DNA of 64,000 nucleotides from JAMLJG01 sp035327585 (GTDB lineage: Bacteria > Verrucomicrobiota > Kiritimatiellia > CAIVKH01). The notes beneath the pieces are model-generated. The model saw only the letters and a program-made list of their open reading frames with translations, was not told the origin of the DNA and ran no database searches. Below, piece by piece: positions 33,730 to 43,038 of this stretch. Position numbers and translations under genes: made by a program. Positions within the stretch are counted from its first letter, which is position 1, and every line of letters begins with the position of its first letter. The stretch covers positions 1-64,000 of the forward strand of contig DAOLDD010000003.1 in the NCBI GenBank assembly GCA_035327585.1. Direction: 5' to 3'.

Positions 33730-35231
33730 CAAGCGCGATCCAAACGGGCGACGCTTTCGATATGACCGGTGTGCGGGAAAAGGTCGACCGGCTGGACGGG
33801 ACCCAACGTGAAGGCGCCGTCGGCGCAAAGGCCCTGCGCATCCCGCGCAAGGCTCGCGGGGTTGCAACTCACGTAGACGATCCGTTCCGGGCGCAATGCG
33901 CGCAGTTCCAGCACGAGGTCCGGGTGCAAACCGGCGCGCGGCGGATCGACGACGACGATGCGCGGCTGGAGCTCCGGCGGCAGCTCGCGCGCGGCGTTCG
34001 CATAGTGCTTCAGGTCGAGCGCGAGGAAGCGCGCGTTGCCGATCCCGTTGGCGCGCGCGTTGGCTTCGGCGTCGCGCAGGGAGGACGCCTCCAATTCGCA
34101 GCCCACCACTGCGCGACAGCGGCCCGCCAGCCAAAGCGCAATCGTGCCCGTGCCGCAGTAGAGATCGTGCACCACGTCGTCCGCACCCGGGTCCGCGAGC
34201 CGCAGCACTTCGTTGTAGAGCACCTCGGCCTGCGCGGTGTTCGTCTGGAAAAAGGAAGTGGGCGAAATGGAAAACGAAAGCGAGCCGAGTCGTTCCGTGA
34301 TGCAGCCGGGACCGCGCACCACGATATCCTGCTCGCCGCGCGCAACGGTGTTCTTTTTCGACGTGACGCCGTTCACAAACGTCGTCAGGCGCGCGCCAAA
34401 GTGCGTCGCCAATTCGGCGTCGAGCGCCGACATCAACGCCGCGTCGTGCGACGAGGTGATGAGGTAGATCATGAACTCGCCGGTGGCGAATGCCTTGCGG
34501 ACGACGAGGTTTCGCAAAAAGCCTTCGTGCGTACGGGTGTTGTAAATGCTGAGTCCGCGCGCGCGGCCAAAGGCCTTCACGAGCGTCAGCGCCTCGTTCA
34601 TTTCCGGCGCGGCGATGTGGCAGTGGTCGACGTCGACGATCTTGTCGAACCGGCCGGGCACGTGGAAGCCGAGGGCGTAGTCCTTTGGCCGCCCCCCGCG
34701 ACCTCGCGTCGCGGGAGCGAAAGTTCCATCGCTACATGCTGGCGAAGCAACCTTGGGCTCCGGCAGGTCACGCCCGCCGGTGGCCACCATCTCCGATTCG
34801 AGCAGGTAGCGGCGGTCGCCGAAAGAGAACTCTAGTTTGTTGCGGTAGCCGTATTCGCGCGCCGACGGCAGCGGGTCGGCGACCGGGTGATCCCGGAATC
34901 CGCCGATGTGCGCGAGGGCGTCCGCGACGATTTTGCGCTTGAGGCGCAGTTGCTCGTCGTACCGGGCATGCTGCCACTTGCAGCCGCCGCATACGCCGAA
35001 GTGCGCGCATGGCGGGGTGACGCGGGCGGGCGACGGCGCGAGCACGCGGGCGAGGCGGGCCTCCAAGTAGTTCTGTTTGATTTTGGTGACCGAGGCCTCG
35101 ACACGGTCTCCCACTGCGACGGGGCCGGAAACGAAAACGGCGAGCCCTTCCGGCAGTTTCCCGAAGCAGGACGCACCGTCCCCGGCGTCGCTCACGTCGA
35201 GTTCAATCAATTGGCCTTTCCTGAACACCAT
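33729..35231 (-). CDS. rlmD: 23S rRNA (uracil-5)-methyltransferase RlmD/RumA-type
   Basis: 500 residues from MVFRKGQLIELDV; an ATG 11 codons upstream (35264) is possible. N-terminal TRAM domain, then a 4Fe-4S site (CAHFGVCGGCKWQ plus a later Cys in DHCHI), then an AdoMet methyltransferase: DLYCGTGTIALWLA, VVDPPRAGLHPD and YVSCNPASLARD with the catalytic Cys. About 35 residues around 160-195 (GGRDLPEP to RGGRPKD) interrupt the usual linker before ALGFHVPGRFDKIVDVDHC; they are encoded by a REP-like palindrome (34695-34727), so a repeat has been absorbed into the protein. The stop codon abuts another repeat. Confidence 0.9.
   Translation of the reverse strand: MVFRKGQLIELDVSDAGDGASCFGKLPEGLAVFVSGPVAVGDRVEASVTKIKQNYLEARLARVLAPSPARVTPPCAHFGVCGGCKWQHARYDEQLRLKRKIVADALAHIGGFRDHPVADPLPSAREYGYRNKLEFSFGDRRYLLESEMVATGGRDLPEPKVASPACSDGTFAPATRGRGGRPKDYALGFHVPGRFDKIVDVDHCHIAAPEMNEALTLVKAFGRARGLSIYNTRTHEGFLRNLVVRKAFATGEFMIYLITSSHDAALMSALDAELATHFGARLTTFVNGVTSKKNTVARGEQDIVVRGPGCITERLGSLSFSISPTSFFQTNTAQAEVLYNEVLRLADPGADDVVHDLYCGTGTIALWLAGRCRAVVGCELEASSLRDAEANARANGIGNARFLALDLKHYANAARELPPELQPRIVVVDPPRAGLHPDLVLELRALRPERIVYVSCNPASLARDAQGLCADGAFTLGPVQPVDLFPHTGHIESVARLDRA
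34695..34727 (+). repeat. REP-like hairpin inside the rlmD reading frame
   Basis: Stem CCCGCGAC / GTCGCGGG with loop CTCGC, followed by AGCGAAAGTTCC. The intergenic hairpin at 51953-51985 has the same loop and the same 12-base tail, though a different stem, which is the covariation expected of REP elements. Here it is translated in frame on the reverse strand and adds residues to RlmD. Confidence 0.75.
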
Positions 35232-35422
35232 CTGGTTGTACCGCCTGCGCCATGCGGCGTCCATCCTGCGAAAGGATCAAGCCATCTTTCGCAAATCCGC
35301 CAATAGGACCGCATCGCCGCCGCCAAACCCTTTGACTTTTCAACGGGTTGCACATCCTGTGTGATGCCGACACGCGGATGGCACTGAATCTGCTTCGTTT
35401 AAGTGCAGCCTGAGGGGGCTAT

Positions 35423-37867
35423 ATGCGGCGATACGCCATTCGATGCCTTGCGCTGGCTTGTGTAGCGAGCGCGACATATTCCGCTCGCGCTGCGGATTGG
35501 AACCTGGACGGACTCAGCGATATCTGGGGATACCACTACAACGCGACGAACCTGAACGCCGCGCTTGATTCCGATGGCGATGGCGTGCCCAACTGGGCGG
35601 AGAGCATCGCCGGGACGGACCCGCTCAATGCGGATTCATTTCACGCGGTCCTCCAAACGCACGACGCTTCGAACCGTGCCGCGCTGGTTTGGTACGGCCT
35701 CCGGGGCAAACGCTACGACATCCTCGCCCGCTCCAACCTGCTCGACGCGGCTTGGAACACGCACGCCGTGTCGATGGGCAGCAACCGCCTGCACCATTTC
35801 CCGATCCCCGAGCCGCAGGCGCAGCCTTTTTTTTGGAGCGTTCAGGTAGCCGACGTGGACAGCGATGGCGACGGCTTGTCGGACTATGAAGAATATCTGA
35901 TCGGCCTGAATCCGTTCACGAACCGGAGCCATCGCACGGTGCTGAACGACTCAAACAAAGTACGCAACGCCTTCCGCGCAACAAACTGGGTCAGCGTCGC
36001 GGCGATTGACCCGGTGACCCACGAGGCCTGGCCCGACGCCGGGGTTTTTGCGATTCGCCGCACGGGCCGGATCGACCGGATCACCGTGCCGTTCACCATC
36101 AGCGGATCGGCCACGCTGAACCTCGACTACACGCTGTCGACGAACGGCAGCATCACGTTGGAACCCGGCGTACGCGAGGCGTGGGTGCATGTGCATCCCC
36201 TGCCCGACGCGGTGAACGAGCTGGATGAAACCGTGGTGCTCACGCTCGGCACCTCGGCGTGGTATCGGCTCGGCCCATCCATTTCCGCGACCGTCACCAT
36301 CGCGAACGCCGTCTTCAACCTGCCCTCGCCCAAGGCCGCGGCGCGCTTTCTCACGCAGGTGACGTTTGGCCCGCGAACGCAGGACATCGCGTCGGTCACC
36401 GCCATCGGATTCAACGCCTGGCTGACGAACCAGTTCGCGTTGCCCCCGTCGTTCCACAGCTCCTTCATGCACAGCGTCACCTCCGCGTATACCGACGTCT
36501 ACGCGGACCACAAGATTCTCGCCTGGTGGGAGCGCGCGATGCACGCGCCGGACCAGTTGCGCCAGCGCATGGCCTGGGCGTTGAGCCAGATTCTGGTCGT
36601 CTCCGACAACAACGACACGCTGGGGAATGACTGGCCCGCCATGATCGGCTACTACGACATGCTGGTGGGCCACGCTTTCGGGAACTACCGCGATCTGCTG
36701 CTCGCCGTGACGCTGCATCCCGCGATGGGTGTCTACTTGAGCCACTTCCAGAATATGGTCGCCGACCCGGCGCTCGGGCGTTTCCCCGACGAAAACTTCG
36801 CGCGCGAGGTGATGCAGTTGTTTTCCATCGGCTTGTGGGAGCTGAATCCGGATGGCACGCAGATCCTCACCAACGGCCTGCCGATCCCGACCTACGGCAA
36901 CGCGGACATCACCGAACTGGCGCGCGTGTTCACCGGGTTGAGCTGGCCGACCGGAAACACCAATCTGTGGTGGGAATTTTTCTGGCCGGGCGACGGCAAC
37001 TACTCGTTCAACGGCCGGATGCGGATGTGGCAGGTCTACCACGACACCAATACGAAGGTGCTGCTGCGCGGGACCGTGCTGCCGGCCGGCCAGCCGGGCA
37101 TGAAGGACGTCTCGGACGCGATCGACAATCTCGTCAATCATCCGAGCGCAGGGCCATTCCTTGCGAAGCTGTTGATCCAGCGCTTCACAACCTCAAACCC
37201 CGGCACCGGCTACGTCGCCCGCGTCGCGGCGGCCTTCGCCGACAACGGACTGGGGGTGCGCGGCGACCTGCGCGCGGTCCTCACCGCAATCCTGATGGAC
37301 CCGGAGGCGCGCGATCCGGCATGGCTCGACATCCCCACGGAGGGCAAGCTCAAAGAACCGTATCTGCGCGCGGCGCAAATGGCGCGGGCGTTCAACGCGG
37401 CAGCCTCAAACAACTTCTATGAAATGTGGTGGCTCCAGGAGGTGCTGGGCATGGCGCCATACCGGTCGCCGAGCGTGTTCAGTTTTTACCTTCCCACCTA
37501 CCAGCCGGGTGGCGCGATCCGTGACGCAGGACTCGTCGCGCCGGAATTCCAAATCACCACCGCGACGACCGGCATCACCGTGCCGAATCACATGCTGTGG
37601 TCCGTCTTCTATGGTATGAACCGGTGGCCCTTCGATCCGCCCACGGATGTGAAGATGAATTTTGATCCGTGGGTTCCATTGGCCGGAAATCCGGACGCAC
37701 TCCTCCGCGGCCTCGATTTGCTCCTCACAGGCGGAAACCTGCCGCCCGCCAAACATCAAATCCTGCGCGAGGCCCTGGAGCGCATCCCCGCCAGCGATAC
37801 GACCACCCGCGTGCAGAACGCCGTTTACCTGATCGGCATCTCCCCCGAATTCGCGGTGCAAAAATGA
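35423..37867 (+). CDS. DUF1800 domain-containing secreted protein
   Basis: 814 residues. Signal peptide (LALACVASATYSARAADW), two calcium-binding thrombospondin-3/dockerin-like repeats (DSDGDGVPNWAESIAGTDPLNADS near 50-73 and DVDSDGDGLSDYEEYLIGLNPF near 143-164), a Calx-beta-like stretch (about 200-290), then a full DUF1800 domain (AARFLTQVTFGPRTQDI, MAWALSQILVVSDN, HPAMGVYLS, PDENFAREVMQLFSIGLWELN, ELARVFTGLSWP). DUF1800 genes nearly always precede a DUF1501 gene, as here, 144 bases downstream. The function of the pair is unknown; cell-surface attachment or polymer handling has been suggested. Confidence 0.88.
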   Translation: MRRYAIRCLALACVASATYSARAADWNLDGLSDIWGYHYNATNLNAALDSDGDGVPNWAESIAGTDPLNADSFHAVLQTHDASNRAALVWYGLRGKRYDILARSNLLDAAWNTHAVSMGSNRLHHFPIPEPQAQPFFWSVQVADVDSDGDGLSDYEEYLIGLNPFTNRSHRTVLNDSNKVRNAFRATNWVSVAAIDPVTHEAWPDAGVFAIRRTGRIDRITVPFTISGSATLNLDYTLSTNGSITLEPGVREAWVHVHPLPDAVNELDETVVLTLGTSAWYRLGPSISATVTIANAVFNLPSPKAAARFLTQVTFGPRTQDIASVTAIGFNAWLTNQFALPPSFHSSFMHSVTSAYTDVYADHKILAWWERAMHAPDQLRQRMAWALSQILVVSDNNDTLGNDWPAMIGYYDMLVGHAFGNYRDLLLAVTLHPAMGVYLSHFQNMVADPALGRFPDENFAREVMQLFSIGLWELNPDGTQILTNGLPIPTYGNADITELARVFTGLSWPTGNTNLWWEFFWPGDGNYSFNGRMRMWQVYHDTNTKVLLRGTVLPAGQPGMKDVSDAIDNLVNHPSAGPFLAKLLIQRFTTSNPGTGYVARVAAAFADNGLGVRGDLRAVLTAILMDPEARDPAWLDIPTEGKLKEPYLRAAQMARAFNAAASNNFYEMWWLQEVLGMAPYRSPSVFSFYLPTYQPGGAIRDAGLVAPEFQITTATTGITVPNHMLWSVFYGMNRWPFDPPTDVKMNFDPWVPLAGNPDALLRGLDLLLTGGNLPPAKHQILREALERIPASDTTTRVQNAVYLIGISPEFAVQK

Positions 37868-37924
37868 ATATGCTGCGGAATATTTTCTGGCGGGCCGAAT
37901 CGAGTAGCGAGAGTAATTCCTTCA

Positions 37925-37945
37925 CCCGCGGGACAAGCCCGCGGG
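37925..37945. repeat. REP-like hairpin between the DUF1800 and DUF1501 genes
   Basis: CCCGCGGG-ACAAG-CCCGCGGG, a perfect 8-bp stem with a 5-base loop, followed by a CCCGTATCC/CCCGCATCAC short-repeat stretch (37970-38000). The 144-base spacer holds no gene. Confidence 0.6.
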
Positions 37946-38011
37946 GATCGAAAAAAGGCCGTCCCGCCTCCCGTATCCTGCATCCCGTATCCCGCATCAC
38001 GAGGCCCCACC

Positions 38012-39415
38012 ATGCCTGACCCCAAGCCCCTCTCCCGCCGGGGATTCCTCGGCCAGGCCAGTTGCGCCGCGATCGGCTCGACCGCGCTGTTCAATACGCT
38101 GCTGAACCTGCGCATGGCCGGCACGGCGGCGGCACAATCCATTGGCGGCGGGAATGACTACAAGGCGCTGGTGTGCCTGTTTCTCGCGGGCGGCAACGAT
38201 TCCTTCAACATGCTCGTTCCGCGCGGCGTGACCGAGTGGACCGAATATGAAGGCATCCGCCGCGACCTCGCCCTGCCGCGCGACAGCCTGCTCGCCATCA
38301 ACCCGCTGAACGATCCCGGACGCCTGCTCGGCGTTCATCCCAACATGCCGCAGGTGCAGGGACTTTTCGACAACGGACGCCTGGCATTCGTCTCCAACGT
38401 CGGCACCCTCGTCGAACGCATCAACAAACAGCAGTACGAAAGCGGCGCGGTGCCGGTCCCGCTCGGGCTCTATTCGCACGCCGACCAGATCCAGCAGTGG
38501 CAGACCTCGATTCCGGACCGCGCGACCGCCATCGGCTGGGGCGGCCGCATGGGCGACCTGCTCGCGTCGCTGAACGAGAACCAGGACATCTCCATCAACA
38601 TATCCATCGCGGGAAGCAACGTCTGGCAGGCCGGCAACCAGACCGTCGAATACGCGATTTCGCCTTATGGCAGCACCGGGTTGGACGGCATATCGAGTCC
38701 GTGGAACAACGACCCGGTCCGCGGCGCGGCCATCGACAGCATGCTCGACCTCGAATACAAAAATCTTTTCGAGCAAACCTTTGTGCGGAAAACACGCGGC
38801 GCGATCGACGCGCACTACCAGTTCAGCGCCGCGATCGCCGCGGGTACGCCGGTCACCACCGTATTCCCGGCGAACTCCTGGCTCGGCGACCAGTTGCGCA
38901 TGGTCGCCCGCACCATCGCCGCACGCACGCAACTCGGCGTCCGCCGCCAGACGTTTTTCGTAATGGCGGGCGGCTGGGACCATCACGACGAGGTCATCAA
39001 CAACCAGCAGGTCATGCTCGCCGACGTCAGCGCGGCGCTCGGCGCCTTCCAGGCCGCGATGGCGGAACTCGGCGTGGAAAACGACGTCACCCTGTTCAGC
39101 GCTTCGGATTTTGGCCGAACCCTGACCTCCAACGGCGCGGGTTCCGACCACGCTTGGGGCGGCAACCAGCTCGTCATGGGCGGCGCCGTACGCGGGCAGC
39201 GAATCTTCGGCCACTATCCGAACCTCTACGAAAACAACCCGCTCGATACGGGCCGGGGCCGGTTGATCCCGACCACCTCCGTGGATGAGTTCTTCGCCGA
39301 TCTCGCGCTCTGGTTCGGCGTCGACAAAACCAATCTCCCCCTCGTCTTGCCCAACATCGAGCGTTTCTATAACCTGAACGCATCCCAAACGCCTCTCGGT
39401 CTTTTTACCGCGTGA
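38012..39415 (+). CDS. DUF1501 domain-containing protein with Tat signal
   Basis: 467 residues. The N-terminus SRRGFLGQASCAAIGSTALFN is a twin-arginine signal, so the folded protein is exported. DUF1501 belongs to the alkaline-phosphatase/sulfatase-like fold; visible blocks are YKALVCLFLAGGNDSFNMLVP, LLGVHPNMPQVQGLFDNGRLAFVSNVGTL, and the metal-site-like GGWDHHDEV and FSASDFGRTLTSNGAGSDHAWGGNQLVMGG. Partner of the DUF1800 protein; stop overlaps the next start by four bases. Confidence 0.9.
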   Translation: MPDPKPLSRRGFLGQASCAAIGSTALFNTLLNLRMAGTAAAQSIGGGNDYKALVCLFLAGGNDSFNMLVPRGVTEWTEYEGIRRDLALPRDSLLAINPLNDPGRLLGVHPNMPQVQGLFDNGRLAFVSNVGTLVERINKQQYESGAVPVPLGLYSHADQIQQWQTSIPDRATAIGWGGRMGDLLASLNENQDISINISIAGSNVWQAGNQTVEYAISPYGSTGLDGISSPWNNDPVRGAAIDSMLDLEYKNLFEQTFVRKTRGAIDAHYQFSAAIAAGTPVTTVFPANSWLGDQLRMVARTIAARTQLGVRRQTFFVMAGGWDHHDEVINNQQVMLADVSAALGAFQAAMAELGVENDVTLFSASDFGRTLTSNGAGSDHAWGGNQLVMGGAVRGQRIFGHYPNLYENNPLDTGRGRLIPTTSVDEFFADLALWFGVDKTNLPLVLPNIERFYNLNASQTPLGLFTA

Positions 39416-39975
39416 AACGCATTTTCCCGATCCTCTTCGTCCTCCTCCTCGTCCTCGTCGTCGTCCTCGTCGTCCTCCTGCCGGAGCGGCGCACCCCGCC
39501 GACCGTTCCAGATCAAGGCACTGCGAAGACATTCGACGTATCCGACCGATCAGACGAATCGCCCTCGGGGGAGGCCCCCCGCCCCCCCGCCTACGACCCG
39601 GCGCTCGACCAGCTCAACCGCGCCGACCGCACGGTGCAGGACGATCTTCGACTGATCGCGGGCCTTTTTGATCGCTACCGCCTGATCGTCAAAGACCCCT
39701 CCGGCAATCCCGGCGGCACGCACGAGGAAATCATCGCCGCGCTACAGGGCCGCAACCGCACCCGACTCGCGTTCCTGCCCGATCGGCACCCCGCACTGAA
39801 CGCGCAAAACGAACTCGTCGACCGCTGGGGCACGCCGTACTTCTTCCACGCCCTGTCCAGCACGCTCATGGAAATCCGCTCCGCCGGGCCGGATCGTCGG
39901 ATGTGGACGGACGACGATGTTCGTCATCCGAATCCACCCACGCGTGATGCGAAAATTTCAACGCCTGCAAATTGA
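39412..39975 (+). CDS. Envelope protein with GspG-like C-terminus
   Basis: 187 residues, GTG start overlapping the DUF1501 stop. One N-terminal membrane segment made almost only of Leu and Val, encoded by a CTC/GTC simple repeat (about 39435-39480). The C-terminal half (LVDRWGTPYFFHALSSTLMEIRSAGPDRRMWTDDDV) closely resembles the calcium-site end of type II secretion major pseudopilins, DxWGxPY...SxGxD...TDDDI, but the prepilin GFTLxE start is missing. The last residues (KISTPAN) and stop are supplied by a dispersed repeat. It looks like a third member of the DUF1800/DUF1501 unit. Confidence 0.7.
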   Translation: MKRIFPILFVLLLVLVVVLVVLLPERRTPPTVPDQGTAKTFDVSDRSDESPSGEAPRPPAYDPALDQLNRADRTVQDDLRLIAGLFDRYRLIVKDPSGNPGGTHEEIIAALQGRNRTRLAFLPDRHPALNAQNELVDRWGTPYFFHALSSTLMEIRSAGPDRRMWTDDDVRHPNPPTRDAKISTPAN

Positions 39976-40020
39976 ATTTTCGCGCGGTTGCAACGTCTGT
40001 AATTTACAGAGCCTGCAATT
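39953..40020. repeat. TTACAGACGTTG dispersed element, locus C (reverse) with an extra half
   Basis: Read on the reverse strand: TTACAGACGTTG (39991-40002) and TTGCAGGCGTTG (39959-39970), 32 bases apart, the same layout as loci A and B. A third, diverged half lies on the forward strand at 40001-40020 (TTTACAGAGCCTGCAATT). It provides the last codons and stop of the preceding gene and fills most of the gap to the lipoprotein gene. Confidence 0.7.
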
Positions 40021-40059
40021 CGGATTCCGCCCGACAATGAGATCGGCTAGGATACAGAC

Positions 40060-40422
40060 ATGAAAACGATTCTCCATGCGCTGCTCGCCGTCGGCTTGGC
40101 CGTTGGACTTGCAGGCTGCGACTGGGATGACGACAACGACCGCGACCATGTACCGCCGGCCGGGTTTGGCGCGCTGCTGGTGGACAACAACACGAGCCGC
40201 GACCTGCGCGTCTACGTGGATGGCGTTGAGAAGGGAAAAGTTGGCGACTATTCCGACCGTCCGTTCGACTTGGAACCCGGCGTATACCGGGTGGTCCTCG
40301 ATCAGCGCAACAGCGACGCGAACTGGCGCGACGAAGTCGATATCATCGAGGGCCGCCTGACGGTTCTCGATGTCGCCGATGGGTTTGGCGACGAATTGGA
40401 TGTTCGCGTGTTCTTCGATTGA
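40060..40422 (+). CDS. Small putative lipoprotein of unknown function
   Basis: 120 residues. Signal peptide with a lipobox (VGLAGC, Cys 20), an acidic run (DWDDDNDRD) after it, and a small beta-rich domain (GALLVDNNTSRDLRVYVDGVEKGKVGDYSDRPFDLEPGVYRVVLDQ) that looks like a PEGA/carboxypeptidase-regulatory type strand pair (VYVDG, LEPGVYRV). No known family recognised with certainty. It precedes the DnaJ-like gene by 33 bases. Confidence 0.65.
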   Translation: MKTILHALLAVGLAVGLAGCDWDDDNDRDHVPPAGFGALLVDNNTSRDLRVYVDGVEKGKVGDYSDRPFDLEPGVYRVVLDQRNSDANWRDEVDIIEGRLTVLDVADGFGDELDVRVFFD

Positions 40423-40455
40423 CGCGAGGCGCCTCGACCCGTTACCGGCCTTCGC

Positions 40456-41187
40456 ATGGAACGTACAACCCACTACGCGACGCTCGGGCTGGAGCGCGGG
40501 TGCAGTGAAGATGCGATTCGGAAGGCGTATCGCCTGCTGTCCAAGGTTCATCACCCGGACCTCAATGCCTCCGCGCCCGAGTCGATTGCGCGGACCCAGG
40601 CGCTCAACGAAGCGTATGCGGTCCTCGGCAATCCGGCGCGGCGCGCGGCCTATGATCAGGAATTGGCGCGGGCGCCTCGTCGGCCCGAGCCCGCGCGCGC
40701 GCGAGGCCGCGCAACGGCGATTCGCCAGGATGTTCACCTCACGATCCGCGAGCTTTTCCTGGGTTCGACGCTGACGGTGCATGTCAGGGACCCGGCGACG
40801 GGCGGCGGCGTGGAGTCGTTTTCGCTGGAGGTGCCCGCCGGTTCGGCTCCCGGGACACGTTTTCGCATAACGCGCGGTGCGGACGCGGGTGGCGGGTCGG
40901 TCATGGTGCGGGTCAAAGTCCGCCCGGATCGCATGTTCAAGGCGAAGGGTTCGGATCTCCGTTGCGATTTGAAGATAAGTGTGCAGCGTGCACGGACAGG
41001 AGGCGTGGAGTTTGTCCGCGGACCGCAAGGGAACCGGCTTTCCGTCGAGGTCCCCGCCCGGGTACAACGCGGAGTCATCATCCGGGTGCACGGCGAGGGA
41101 CTGCCGAAGGCGCGCGGGGCGCGGGGCGACCTGCTCGTGCGCATCCTGTATCGGCCCGAAATCCGTATCGAACGGAGACCGGGATAG
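40456..41187 (+). CDS. DnaJ-like co-chaperone without zinc finger (CbpA-type)
   Basis: 243 residues. J-domain at 6-70 with the HPD motif (KVHHPDLNASAP) that stimulates DnaK ATPase. A short charged linker leads directly into the C-terminal peptide-binding domain (RQDVHLTIRELFLGSTLTVHV ... FSLEVPAGSAPGTRFRI ... LSVEVPARVQRGVIIRVHGEGLPK). The CxxCxGxG zinc-finger repeats are absent, as in CbpA and class-II Hsp40. No dnaK or grpE in the window. Downstream it converges on the MscS gene. Confidence 0.85.
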   Translation: MERTTHYATLGLERGCSEDAIRKAYRLLSKVHHPDLNASAPESIARTQALNEAYAVLGNPARRAAYDQELARAPRRPEPARARGRATAIRQDVHLTIRELFLGSTLTVHVRDPATGGGVESFSLEVPAGSAPGTRFRITRGADAGGGSVMVRVKVRPDRMFKAKGSDLRCDLKISVQRARTGGVEFVRGPQGNRLSVEVPARVQRGVIIRVHGEGLPKARGARGDLLVRILYRPEIRIERRPG

Positions 41188-41215
41188 CGCGCATGGGACG
41201 CGCCAGTTGGCGGGA

Positions 41216-42883
41216 TTATGTGGCTTGGTGCACGGTCAACTGCCTGAACGGGATGACCCATCCGTGCGCGGTGCACATGTCCACCAGGATGCGTTGGATG
41301 GCAAAGCGGACCTCGCGTATGCGCTCCGCGGCGGCGCCGGCAAGATCAACGGAAACGGTGAGATCCAGGGACGAAGATCCGGCGGCGGAGAAATCAACGG
41401 CGACCCTGAGCAGGTGTTGCGCATCGACGACTCGCGACAGGCCGTCCTTGAGTTTTTCCTCCATCAGCCGCGGAATTTCCGTGGTGGCTTGCGATTGATG
41501 TTTGTAGTCGATGCCAAACGTCATTTCGACGCGGCTTCCTTCCGACAGGTTTCGCGGGTTCAGTTCAAGAAACGATTTCGTCGGATAAACCACCCGGGCG
41601 CCGCCCCATTCGATCAGCGTCACGGCGCTCGGCGTCTGGCTCGCGATGCGGCCCGTTTTACCGTCGGCCAGTTCAACCCAATCGCCTTCTCGGCACGGAA
41701 ACCACGCTTCACGCGCGCCGGGCGGGCGGGACGTCATGCCGACCAGGTATTTCACCGGCAGTTCACGACGACCGCCATCCAGGAGGGGATTTACCAATTT
41801 GGCGGATAGCGCGAGCGCATCGACCTTGTACGGCGTGCCGTCGTAAACCAGCACCTCACCCTCCCGGACCGCGCCGACGTTCAGCATGAGTTTGATCGTT
41901 TCGATCTGCTGCGGGAGCGTGTTGATGCTCGCCCACGCCACTCCCAGCAGGAAGATGACGATCAGACCCAGCATGAACCAGTCGCCGACGAGGTTGAAGA
42001 CCGCCATCATGGCGAGAAGTCCGCCGAGGATGCTGAATACGTGAAATAGAAGTGCGGTCAGGCGCGAGCTGAAACTTTTTTTATCCGCGCCGCGCCGCGC
42101 GCGATGCACCACATATTCCGCCAGTCTGAAGCCGAAGAACACCACGCAAAAGGCGCCGATGCCCAGCGTCAGGTTCAATCCTCGCGTCTTGAAGATTGTT
42201 CGAAAGAATTTTGTACTCTGATCCAGAACCGACTCACGCGACGCAAGGCGGCTTTGGAGCTGGATTTCCAGCGCCATAAACTCATTGCCCGCCTGGTCCA
42301 GCGTTTGCGACCAGATCGAACGGCGCTGTTCCAGTCGCGATTTCAGCTCGGGCGAAGCCGGCTCCGCCAGCAACTGGTCCAGATTGACGACGGCGCGCTC
42401 GGCAAGGTCGCGTCGTTTTCGCACATCCTCCAACTGGCTGCGAAGCGATCCAATGAGACGCGTTTCCCGCGTTGCGTTTTCCACCTCGGCCATGATGGGC
42501 TGCAGCAACTGGCCGATCTTTTCCTGCCAGTCGAACTTGGCGGGTGCGCGTTCCGGTGAAAACGGCTGCAGGTCAATATCCACCGCGAACTGGTCGAACT
42601 GCCTGCGCGACTCCTCCACCTCCTCGCGCAGCGAAGCGGCGCCCTTCAGCAGCTCCTCACGCGCCAGCGGGTCCGTTTCCGCGGCCAGTCGCTCCTGCTG
42701 CACGGCAAGCGCCTGCTCCTTGATCAGCAGGGCGCGCTGCAGGGCTTCCAGTGATTTCACCGTATCCAGCCCACTGATGGAAATGCCGGGCGCTGCCTGC
42801 GGTTCCGATTGCGCCGCGGCGGGCGCAGCGAAGAGACCCAGGGCGAGCACGCCGCGAGCGAGACGGCGAACAAGCGGTTTCAT
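41216..42883 (-). CDS. MscS-family mechanosensitive channel
   Basis: 555 residues from MKPLVRRLARG; the frame upstream is not protein-like. Signal peptide (GVLALGLFAAPAAAQ), a long periplasmic helical region with coiled-coil character (about 30-230), then three or so membrane helices (GLNLTLGIGAFCVVFFGFRLAEYVV, ALLFHVFSILGGLLAMMAVFNLVGDWFMLGLIVIFLLGVAWASINTLPQ). The cytoplasmic part has the beta-domain stretch WFPCREGDWVELADGKTGRIASQTPSAVTLIEWGGARVVYPTKSFLE, matching MscS-family channels. Probably an osmotic safety valve. Confidence 0.78.
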   Translation of the reverse strand: MKPLVRRLARGVLALGLFAAPAAAQSEPQAAPGISISGLDTVKSLEALQRALLIKEQALAVQQERLAAETDPLAREELLKGAASLREEVEESRRQFDQFAVDIDLQPFSPERAPAKFDWQEKIGQLLQPIMAEVENATRETRLIGSLRSQLEDVRKRRDLAERAVVNLDQLLAEPASPELKSRLEQRRSIWSQTLDQAGNEFMALEIQLQSRLASRESVLDQSTKFFRTIFKTRGLNLTLGIGAFCVVFFGFRLAEYVVHRARRGADKKSFSSRLTALLFHVFSILGGLLAMMAVFNLVGDWFMLGLIVIFLLGVAWASINTLPQQIETIKLMLNVGAVREGEVLVYDGTPYKVDALALSAKLVNPLLDGGRRELPVKYLVGMTSRPPGAREAWFPCREGDWVELADGKTGRIASQTPSAVTLIEWGGARVVYPTKSFLELNPRNLSEGSRVEMTFGIDYKHQSQATTEIPRLMEEKLKDGLSRVVDAQHLLRVAVDFSAAGSSSLDLTVSVDLAGAAAERIREVRFAIQRILVDMCTAHGWVIPFRQLTVHQAT

Positions 42884-43038
42884 GCGGACAGCATGCACGG
42901 CCAACGCGACGGGAGCAAGTACGCCCGCACATCCCGTCTGCCGTGCGGACGTCGCGGGCCGTTTCCAGATCCAGGACTCGCCACAGCCTCCCCACGCCCG
43001 CAACGCATCTCGCCGGTCTTTCCCATCACATTGATCCT

